Below are positions 7,525-11,956 of a stretch of DNA of 11,956 bases, piece after piece. How positions within the stretch are numbered: position 1 is the stretch's first letter; the number at the start of each line of letters is the position of its first letter. The DNA comes from an uncultured Methylobacillus sp. Lineage in GTDB: Bacteria; Pseudomonadota; Gammaproteobacteria; Burkholderiales; Methylophilaceae. The notes below the pieces were generated by a model that ran no database searches, was not told where the DNA came from, and saw nothing but the letters and a program-made list of their open reading frames with translations. Both the position numbers and the translations under genes were made by a program. The DNA lies in the NCBI GenBank assembly GCA_946481235.1, contig CAMLME010000048.1, positions 1 to 11,956 of the forward strand, read 5' to 3'.

Positions 7525-8013
7525 CTATTCTTTACTAAGAGCTTCTACAAATGCTTCCAATGCTGCACGCTCTTCAGAAGTCAGCTCCGCAACGGGTTCA
7601 GATCGAGCCGCAAATCGTACAGCCTCTTTGTATAAAGCATCGTTTTTCGCTTCGATCAAACCTGCCACTTTTAACAAATTCGAACGAGGCAAATCGAAAA
7701 CATTTGCAAGTTGATAGACAGTACGGACATCTGGCCGATAGTGAGCGTCTTCTTCAATATCGATTAGCTCTTCAATATCAATGCTCGCTTCTTCAGCTAA
7801 CTTTTCTATCGAATACCCACCCTTACGCCGCATCAAACGAACAAAACGTCCGAATGCGACGCGGGGTTCGTTAATAGTAAAAGCCGCGCGATGCGATGAT
7901 ACTTCCCCATCAACCGCCACTTCTGCCGCTAAGGGGCCAACCCCAATCTCATCATCATTCGATTCGAGCTGGGCCATACGTACACACCAGTCTTTCGTAA
8001 TCTCGATCCTCAT
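7525..8013 (-). CDS. XRE-family HTH regulator, partner of the ImmA-like peptidase
   Basis: About 162 residues. An XRE/Cro-type helix-turn-helix can be seen at roughly residues 50-115 (AFGRFVRLMRRKGGYSIEKL, then ASIDIEEL and the fourth helix with VYQLANVFDLP). It is flanked by an acidic N-terminal arm and a C-terminal Glu/Ala-rich helix (LTSEERAALEAFVEAL). XRE proteins encoded just before an ImmA/IrrE peptidase are usually repressors or antitoxins that the peptidase cleaves. The ATG at 8013 overlaps the TGA of the preceding GNAT gene (ATGA) and has a good AAAGGAAG ribosome-binding site. That supports translational coupling and a fixed protein ratio. The pairing is seen; substrate-protease function is inferred from the family. 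Confidence 0.87.
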   Translation of the reverse strand: MRIEITKDWCVRMAQLESNDDEIGVGPLAAEVAVDGEVSSHRAAFTINEPRVAFGRFVRLMRRKGGYSIEKLAEEASIDIEELIDIEEDAHYRPDVRTVYQLANVFDLPRSNLLKVAGLIEAKNDALYKEAVRFAARSEPVAELTSEERAALEAFVEALSKE

Positions 8014-8645
8014 GATTGACTTCCTTTCTGAATGAAATTTTCAGCCTGCTCTGCCGTCATTTCAAAATAGCGCAAATCGTGATAACCAGGATCTTTCCCC
8101 ATATCAGTCATTCCGATTTTACTCGCGTAAAAACCTTCGGACTGTGGGAGAGCATGTAATCCGATTCGCCCTTTAAACCCCTCCATCCTACTTACTTCAA
8201 CCGCCGCTCTAATTAAGATTGTTCCAACGCCACGATAACGAGGAGTGCCATCTAAAACCGGATGATTCCAAGGTGCATTTTCAATATATTCTACGTAAGC
8301 AAGATGCTTCCCTCGCTGCGACTGCAGGAGACAGCGATGAGCTCCTAAGTCTAGAGTCATCATTCCCTGAGTCACTCCGCAACACATAATGCTAAAGGCT
8401 TGAGCACCTAGTAATCCTTGGATTTGTGCTGCCTTCGTTATCCAATTCCAATGACTACTTTGAGGCCATGAACTTTTATCAACACCTTGAAGTGTCAGGT
8501 CCGAAATTGTCTTTAATGTCGCAGGCACCCACTGTTTCTGCCAATCAGAAATTTGCGCATTGGTAATGGCATCCCAAAGTTCAGCAGCTTCTGGTGCATT
8601 TTGCTCCACATTCCAAAGGATAATGGGCGTAACTTCCACAGTCAT
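8010..8645 (-). CDS. GNAT-fold N-acetyltransferase
   Basis: About 211 residues. The C-terminal half carries GNAT features: the acetyl-CoA pyrophosphate-binding loop RYRGVGT (R138-G-V-G-T142) followed by a helix (ILIRAAVEVSRMEG), then the beta strand RIGLHAL and GFYASKIGMTDMG, the usual motif B region. The first ~75 residues (Trp-rich: WNVEQNAPEAAELWDAI, DWQKQWVPATL, SHWNWI) form an extra N-terminal domain not found in compact TacT-type toxins. It is encoded directly after a ribbon-helix-helix gene with a four-base overlap. That is the layout of RHH-GNAT type II toxin-antitoxin modules whose toxin acetylates aminoacyl-tRNA. The protein is longer and more divergent than the classic toxins, so a metabolic or Ubl/protein-modifying acetyltransferase is also possible. 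The fold call is fairly safe; the substrate is unknown. Confidence 0.8.
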   Translation of the reverse strand: MTVEVTPIILWNVEQNAPEAAELWDAITNAQISDWQKQWVPATLKTISDLTLQGVDKSSWPQSSHWNWITKAAQIQGLLGAQAFSIMCCGVTQGMMTLDLGAHRCLLQSQRGKHLAYVEYIENAPWNHPVLDGTPRYRGVGTILIRAAVEVSRMEGFKGRIGLHALPQSEGFYASKIGMTDMGKDPGYHDLRYFEMTAEQAENFIQKGSQS

Positions 8646-8857
8646 AACAGCATCACTTCCGCTTTTTCTTTTGTCTTATCGTCTTCAAAAAAAAGTTTAT
8701 CGCCCCTTTCCACACGAACTTCCACCAATTGGTAAAGGCGTAATGCTTGCCTAATCAAAGAAGTTTTACTTAAGTCCTTTTTCAAGGAAAGCTCCTCCAA
8801 GACATTCATTTCAGCCTCAGTGAGATTCAGGGTCATGGTGCGTTTTACTGTTGACAT
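8642..8857 (-). CDS. Ribbon-helix-helix (CopG/Arc-like) regulator, likely antitoxin and operon repressor
   Basis: 71 residues. The N-terminal strand KRTMTLNLT and the two helices (EAEMNVLEELSLKKD and SKTSLIRQALRLYQLVE) are a standard RHH fold, which binds DNA as a dimer through the strand. The C-terminal tail (about 48-71) is charged and would be the part that binds a partner protein. Its ATG overlaps no upstream gene; a GGA lies about eight bases before the start, and a good sigma-70 promoter lies 32-60 bases upstream. The stop overlaps the GNAT start (ATGA). Position, size and fold fit an antitoxin that autoregulates. The TAGCTA operator upstream is the obvious candidate site. Confidence 0.88.
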   Translation of the reverse strand: MSTVKRTMTLNLTEAEMNVLEELSLKKDLSKTSLIRQALRLYQLVEVRVERGDKLFFEDDKTKEKAEVMLL

Positions 8858-8888
8858 TATTTATTCCAGTAGTTCGTCAAGTGCTCGA

Positions 8889-8917
8889 ATTTTAGGTCGC
8901 CAACCACAAAAAGTCAA
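8889..8917 (-). promoter_or_regulatory. Leftward sigma-70 promoter for the RHH-GNAT-XRE-ImmA operon
   Basis: On the minus strand: TTGACT (8917-8912), a 17-base spacer, TAAAAT (8894-8889). Both boxes match five of six and the spacing is ideal. Transcription would begin near 8882, about 25 bases before the RHH gene ATG at 8857. Confidence 0.7.
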
Positions 8918-8929
8918 CCATAAATAATT

Positions 8930-8963
8930 ATTAAATAGCTATTGACTAGCTATTTAATAGCTG
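8930..8963. promoter_or_regulatory. Operator: perfect 12-base inverted repeat containing phased TAGCTA boxes
   Basis: ATTAAATAGCTA (8930-8941) is followed after TTGAC by its exact reverse complement TAGCTATTTAAT (8947-8958). The self-palindromic hexamer TAGCTA recurs at 8936-8941 and 8947-8952, with TAGCTG at 8958-8963. Each is 11 bases from the last, so all would face the same side of the helix. The array overlaps the -35 and spacer of the rightward promoter and sits just upstream of the leftward -35. Phased short palindromes are typical for cooperative binding of RHH dimers. The repeat structure is seen directly; the binding protein is inferred. Confidence 0.8.
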
Positions 8964-8969
8964 TAAAAT
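8942..8969 (+). promoter_or_regulatory. Rightward sigma-70 promoter for the ubiquitin-like operon
   Basis: TTGACT (8942-8947), a 16-base spacer, TAAAAT (8964-8969) directly preceded by TG. Transcription would begin near 8976, leaving a leader of about 115 bases before the Ubl gene. The -35 is the loop of the inverted repeat, so a repressor on the operator would directly block this promoter. Confidence 0.65.
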
Positions 8970-9090
8970 GCATCAAACCTTCTCACTTGTGACTTTGCAA
9001 TGATTTAGGCGCATGGCGTTGCCATCACCCGAAGTTGAAGCAAGTGGCAATCAAAGAGGTTTCATATTCACCTTAACCAGGAGAGTAACA

Positions 9091-9333
9091 ATGAGTAATC
9101 CCCATCAAGTGCAAATTTCGGTAAATGATGTTCCACACACCGTGCAAAAAGGAAAGTTTTCCTTTGACGACCTTGTAAAGCTGGCTTTCGGCGAAAACGC
9201 GAATCCAGCGGATGGCTATCGCATTTCCTACGATCGCGGGCATGGAAATGCATCCGGCAAGCTTAAGCCGGGTAGCTCAATCGAAGTCGTGGAAGGAATG
9301 GACTTTACGGTGACAGGGACTGGTCAATCTTAA
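9091..9333 (+). CDS. Ubiquitin-like beta-grasp protein (single multiubiquitin-type domain)
   Basis: 80 residues. The pattern fits a Ubl fold: strand 1 VQISVND, strand 2 VPHTVQKGKFS, helix FDDLVKLAFGEN, strand YRISYDRG, a GxxxGKLKPGSSIEV turn-strand, and the terminal strand DFTVTGTGQS. From memory, proteins of the Multi_ubiq family show the same order, including a GxLxPGxSxxVxxGM motif and an end of the form GMxFxVTxTxxS. Those usually hold two or more copies; here there is one. It has no di-glycine C-terminus; the last glycines are G76 and G78. The ATG at 9091 has a good AGGAGAG site six to ten bases upstream. The frame is open back to 9013 but that part has no ribosome-binding site. Followed 18 bases later by the E1-like gene, it is presumably the modifier used by that enzyme. 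Confidence 0.85.
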   Translation: MSNPHQVQISVNDVPHTVQKGKFSFDDLVKLAFGENANPADGYRISYDRGHGNASGKLKPGSSIEVVEGMDFTVTGTGQS

Positions 9334-9351
9334 TAAGTGAGGAGCGACACA

Positions 9352-10533
9352 ATGGAAAAACTTCCTGAATCAGTCGACGGCAGCATTCAACGGCTCTTGG
9401 CCGAGGGGTATGCACTTTATCGTCGCGGCTCTTACATCGTCGCTGCGATAACCTATTTGGACGCAAACGGTACCCCTCAAAGCGGCTTGATGGTCGACAC
9501 ACTTAACATCGACGAGAACGGGAAAGCACGTGTCGCTCCGATTAATCATCAAATGTATTTCGTTGGCCAGCAACCGTATGACGAAAAGGGGCGGATTCTA
9601 TTTGGGGGGGCTGGCGCTAGTAATAATCCGTTATTCGATGGCAAAACCTCATCATTTTATTGGTCCTGGAAACAGTTGGATTCCCAAAGGAGAATGAAGG
9701 ATTATTCCAATCTGTACGAGAAATTTTCCGATTACATAACCTATGTTTCAGGGCCAGCTGAAGCGAAGTTTCCTAATTTCAAAATCACTCCTTTTGACGA
9801 AGTAACTTCAAAGGAAATCACTTGCCCATTTCCTTTTGAAGATATGAATTCGGCCAAGGCAAACTTATTAGAGTTGGATAAACTTTTAGAAGGAGACTCC
9901 ATAGCAATTATTGGGGCTGGCGGCACTGGCTCTTATATATTTGACTTGGTTTCAAAAACGAAAGTTGGAAAAATTAAACTCTTCGATTTTGATATTTTTG
10001 ATCTACATAACGCTTTTCGTATACCAGGGGCCTCCACCCGAGAAGAGTTGGGGCAACCGAAAGTTAAGGTTATTGAACAGCGTTACAAAGGTTGGCACAG
10101 CGGAACCGAGGTGTTTGAATTGAAGCTTGATAGCAACTCGGATGATATTCTCGAAGGGATTACATTTGCATTTTTGGCAGTCGACAAAATGGGCCCTCGA
10201 AGGGAGCTAGCGAAGATGCTACTGAAAATGGGCATACCATTCATTGTGGTTGGCATGGGTATTCATCATGGGAACCCAGGTTTAACTGGCATGGTAGATA
10301 CAACTCTAATTGATGAGAATTCAGCATCATCCCTTTTTGAAGAAATTGCAGGGGAAAAACTAATCGATCTGCCAGATGAATATCAGAAGAATATTCAAAC
10401 GGTCGAATTAAACGCCCTAAATGCATCAATGGCTGTCTTCATGTACAAAAAATATCGCGGGTATTACGCTTCTGGCCGCCCTGTTCATCAAGCGTCATTC
10501 ACAACATCGTCTATGCAACTGGATCGTGGCTAA
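9352..10533 (+). CDS. E1-like ThiF-family adenylyltransferase with N-terminal DUF6791-type domain
   Basis: 393 residues. The C-terminal part (about 175-393) is an E1/ThiF/MoeB Rossmann domain. It has the nucleotide-binding IAIIGAGGTGSY (184-195), the DFDIFDLHNAFR strand-loop (212-223) carrying the acidic and arginine residues that bind ATP, and the FAFLAVDK segment where E1 enzymes hold the metal/ATP aspartate. This should adenylate the C-terminus of the Ubl encoded just upstream. The N-terminal ~155 residues (a GYALYRRGSYIVAAITYLD start, MYFVGQQPYDEKG, SDYITYVSGPA) match my memory of DUF6791, the domain fused to ThiF in multiubiquitin operons, possibly an E2-like remnant. The only cysteine in the whole protein is C158, between the two domains; the usual E1 thioester cysteine region has none. 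The ATG at 9352 follows AGGAG by seven bases. Confidence 0.88.
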   Translation: MEKLPESVDGSIQRLLAEGYALYRRGSYIVAAITYLDANGTPQSGLMVDTLNIDENGKARVAPINHQMYFVGQQPYDEKGRILFGGAGASNNPLFDGKTSSFYWSWKQLDSQRRMKDYSNLYEKFSDYITYVSGPAEAKFPNFKITPFDEVTSKEITCPFPFEDMNSAKANLLELDKLLEGDSIAIIGAGGTGSYIFDLVSKTKVGKIKLFDFDIFDLHNAFRIPGASTREELGQPKVKVIEQRYKGWHSGTEVFELKLDSNSDDILEGITFAFLAVDKMGPRRELAKMLLKMGIPFIVVGMGIHHGNPGLTGMVDTTLIDENSASSLFEEIAGEKLIDLPDEYQKNIQTVELNALNASMAVFMYKKYRGYYASGRPVHQASFTTSSMQLDRG

Positions 10534-10541
10534 ATAAACCT

Positions 10542-10934
10542 ATGACTAACTTCATAGTAATCCGCGGCCCAATCCCAGCGGAATTGGAAAATGGAAGAAT
10601 TTATGTCAATCCGAACAGGAATAGGGCTCATCATCTTTGCGCTTGCGGATGTGGAAGCCGTGTACTGACACCATTAAATAGTCACGAATGGCGGATCACC
10701 GGTTCAGACTCAAACCCATCATTGTCACCATCAATTGGCAATTGGAACCTGAGTTGCCAATCACACTATTGGATTAAGAGTGGGAAAGTCGTTTGGGCGC
10801 CTCGCTGGTCCTTAGCAGAAATCGCGGCAGGCAGAGCTCGAGAGCAAAAACCTTATTTAGAAGACTCTTGGCTTGAAAAGTTTAGTGGGTGGATAACTCG
10901 TACTGCCAAAGCAATCTTTGGTGATCCGAAGTAA
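10542..10934 (+). CDS. Small zinc-binding protein, DUF6527-type, of the ubiquitin-like operon
   Basis: 130 residues. Likely metal ligands are C33, C35 and C37 in HLCACGCGSR, and C72 with H75 in SCQSHYWI. Together they look like a treble-clef or RING-like zinc site. The stretches NPSLSPSIGNW, CQSHYWIKSGKVVWAPRW and the upstream WRITGSDS match my memory of DUF6527 proteins, which are encoded beside multiubiquitin and DUF6791-ThiF genes. The C-terminal 50 residues are a helical tail ending with a weakly amphipathic segment (WLEKFSGWITRTAKAIFG). The ATG lies eight bases after the E1 stop with only a weak ribosome-binding site, so translation is probably coupled. An E3-like or adaptor role is a reasonable guess from the zinc site and context, but unproven. 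Confidence 0.8.
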   Translation: MTNFIVIRGPIPAELENGRIYVNPNRNRAHHLCACGCGSRVLTPLNSHEWRITGSDSNPSLSPSIGNWNLSCQSHYWIKSGKVVWAPRWSLAEIAAGRAREQKPYLEDSWLEKFSGWITRTAKAIFGDPK

Positions 10935-10937
10935 CAT

Positions 10938-11260
10938 TGGGCCTCGCTTGATTGTCCGTTTCATTTTGCTGGATCCGCAATCGGGACCTGTACCTATGAC
11001 GGAATAGGCAATTTGACGTTGGTGGACGGCCCCCGTACCGACGTAACCGACACGGTGAGCACAAGCTATGATGCAGAACGTCGGGGCACGCAAATTACCG
11101 ATGCCTTGGGCAAGATCACTAAGCAAGCCTATGACGCGGATGGTAGATTGATACGCATCGCCGCGCAGCTGGGCAGTCTATGGCTTATCCTGCCGCAGCT
11201 ATACTCCCACTGGCAAACTCTTGAAAGCATGGGGCCCTGCTCAGACTTCCCAATGGGAAT
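10938..11260 (+). pseudogene. RHS-repeat (YD-repeat) core remnant
   Basis: Starting four bases after the DUF6527 stop, an open stretch contains clear RHS/YD-repeat protein sequence: CTYDGIGNLTLVDGP, SYDAERRGTQITDALGKITK and AYDADGRLIRIAAQLG (about 10986-11172). The next RHS-like piece, SYTPTGKLLKAWGPAQT (about 11191-11244), is in another frame. There is no plausible start codon with a ribosome-binding site and no upstream core, so this is a fragment of a large RHS gene. It is more GC-rich than the genes on its left. At least one frameshift or rearrangement near 11172 separates the pieces. Confidence 0.8.
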
Positions 11261-11584
11261 GATCCGTCGGGGTTGGTGGGCAATCTTATTGAAAAAGGAG
11301 TTGAACTGGTTTTACATTTAAAAAATAGTTGGGATAGAGCACAAATACTTGCAGCTCAACAGAAAGTTGAGCAATTAAATAAGTTGGCATCCGAGGGCCG
11401 GTTGGTAAAAACAGCTGTACAGAATGGTTTGGGTGGTGAATTTTCATCCGATCCCAATTTTTATCAGCCATTACACGTAGCTCATCTCCCAGAGTACTGC
11501 CCTGACATAACCCCATACTTAGCGCTAGCTCCCGGATGGAGAGCCATGCTCACTCCCATTCCAGCTGAGGGTAGGCTTGATTGA
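11225..11584 (+). pseudogene. Orphan RHS C-terminal tip (polymorphic toxin end), in a third frame
   Basis: An open frame starting after the stop at 11222 contains NGNDPSGLVGN at about 11252-11284. DPSGL closely resembles the conserved boundary where the RHS core ends and the variable toxin domain begins. The next ~100 residues (GNLIEKGVELVLHLKNSWDR, then AQQKVEQLNKLASEGRLVKTA) resemble the helical lead-in of RHS toxin tips. The region after GGEFSSDPNFYQPLHVAHL is unrecognised. The frame ends at 11584, overlapping the convergent hydrolase gene by 35 bases. It lacks its own start, so it is probably silent, although it could act as a recombination donor for an intact RHS gene. Toxin activity cannot be assigned. 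Confidence 0.6.
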
Positions 11585-11956
11585 CGTTCCGCCGGTTTAT
11601 CAGATCAAACAATACCCAATTGGGCTTTTCTGCCTGAGCAGCGGTATCAATGGCATCTACCAACTGCACCCCCTGCTTTATCGAGGCCCGTATATCTTTC
11701 AACAGAAGATTGAGATAGGCGCCTTGTCTATCCAGCGCGCCATTCTTGTCCTGTGTCGGGTCGCCGTGTCCCGGGATGGTCATCTTAGCCTGTACCGCCC
11801 TGAGCCCTTCAATTACGCTAATCCAACCCTTCAGGTCGCCATCCAGGGATGGCGTCTTGGTGATGAAGAGCAAATCTCCCGTCCAGAAGGTTTGGGTTTT
11901 TTCGTCCAGCACGGTCAGGTCGGTGTTGGTATGCGATTTGGGCCACGCTTGTAAAT
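11550..11956 (-). CDS. MBL-fold zinc hydrolase, C-terminal part (quinoprotein relay system zinc metallohydrolase-like; runs off right edge)
   Basis: The frame is open from the right edge to a TGA at 11550, giving the last 135 residues. It has SHTNTDLTVLDEKTQTFWTG, then DLLFITKTPSLDGDLKGWI, MTIPGHGD and a C-terminus NVNQAYPQLEWE. The HTNTD segment, the TGD aspartate and the PGHG histidine are second-half zinc-site motifs of the metallo-beta-lactamase fold. The combination of SLDGDLKGWI with a YxxLEWE end matches, from memory, the quinoprotein relay system zinc metallohydrolases, which are found with PQQ dehydrogenases and SoxH-like proteins. The HxHxDH motif and signal peptide lie outside the window. 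The apparent GTG start at 11912 is internal, since the frame continues beyond it. Confidence 0.82.
   Translation of the reverse strand, partial: LQAWPKSHTNTDLTVLDEKTQTFWTGDLLFITKTPSLDGDLKGWISVIEGLRAVQAKMTIPGHGDPTQDKNGALDRQGAYLNLLLKDIRASIKQGVQLVDAIDTAAQAEKPNWVLFDLINRRNVNQAYPQLEWE

Noticed and set aside
8930..8958. Rho-independent terminator formed by the perfect inverted repeat
   Set aside because: The stem is AT-rich without a U-run and lies inside a divergent promoter region, which fits an operator better.
9013..9090. Longer start for the Ubl gene (26 extra residues)
   Set aside because: There is no ribosome-binding site before 9013, whereas AGGAGAG precedes the ATG at 9091 and the beta-grasp begins there.
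9352..10533. Reading the E1-like gene as a plain MoeB/ThiF cofactor-biosynthesis enzyme
   Set aside because: The N-terminal domain of about 155 residues, the absence of CxxC zinc motifs, and its place between a Ubl and a DUF6527-type gene point to a Ubl-conjugation context instead.

Overview
The window reads as a chromosomal segment of a betaproteobacterium. The evidence is a GC-rich ftsY-ftsE-ftsX operon with a divergent pair of M16 zinc peptidase genes, together with PQQ/quinoprotein-type periplasmic enzymes. A Nitrosomonadales-like lineage is my impression only; no marker in the window settles it.

Layout. (1) Positions 1-1608, minus strand: two overlapping M16-family peptidase genes, the first with the HxxEH zinc motif and the second cut by the window edge. 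(2) 1762-4276, plus strand: ftsY, ftsE and ftsX, joined by 4-base stop/start overlaps. ftsY appears to lie right at its transcription start. (3) 4379-5686, minus strand: a lipoprotein of the PQQ-dependent sugar (sorbosone/glucose) dehydrogenase family. (4) 5773-6210, minus strand: a small acidic protein of unknown function. (5) 6211-6581: a gene-poor stretch with three copies of an 18-base direct repeat. (6) 6582-8857, minus strand: a compact four-gene operon, read in the order RHH regulator, GNAT acetyltransferase, XRE regulator, ImmA/IrrE-type metallopeptidase, with the layout of stacked toxin-antitoxin modules. (7) 8858-9090: a divergent promoter region with a striking operator of TAGCTA boxes spaced 11 bases apart. 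(8) 9091-10934, plus strand: a three-gene bacterial ubiquitin-like operon consisting of a single-domain Ubl of the multiubiquitin family, an E1-like ThiF enzyme with an N-terminal DUF6791-type domain, and a small Cys-rich DUF6527-type protein. (9) 10935-11584: remnants of an RHS toxin gene in three frames, ending in an orphan C-terminal tip. (10) 11550 to the edge, minus strand: a metallo-beta-lactamase-fold hydrolase resembling the quinoprotein relay system zinc metallohydrolases.

Regions 5-9 are clearly more AT-rich than the flanking genes and look like an accessory island inserted between housekeeping genes. The centre of interest is the Ubl-E1-zinc protein operon set back to back with the RHH-GNAT-XRE-ImmA operon across one shared operator. 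The RHH protein is the natural candidate to bind that operator and so tie both operons together. My hypothesis is a regulated Ubl-conjugation defence or stress system paired with a toxin-antitoxin-like guard. No separate E2 and no JAB deconjugase are visible. Everything here rests on reading motifs by eye; no database search was run.
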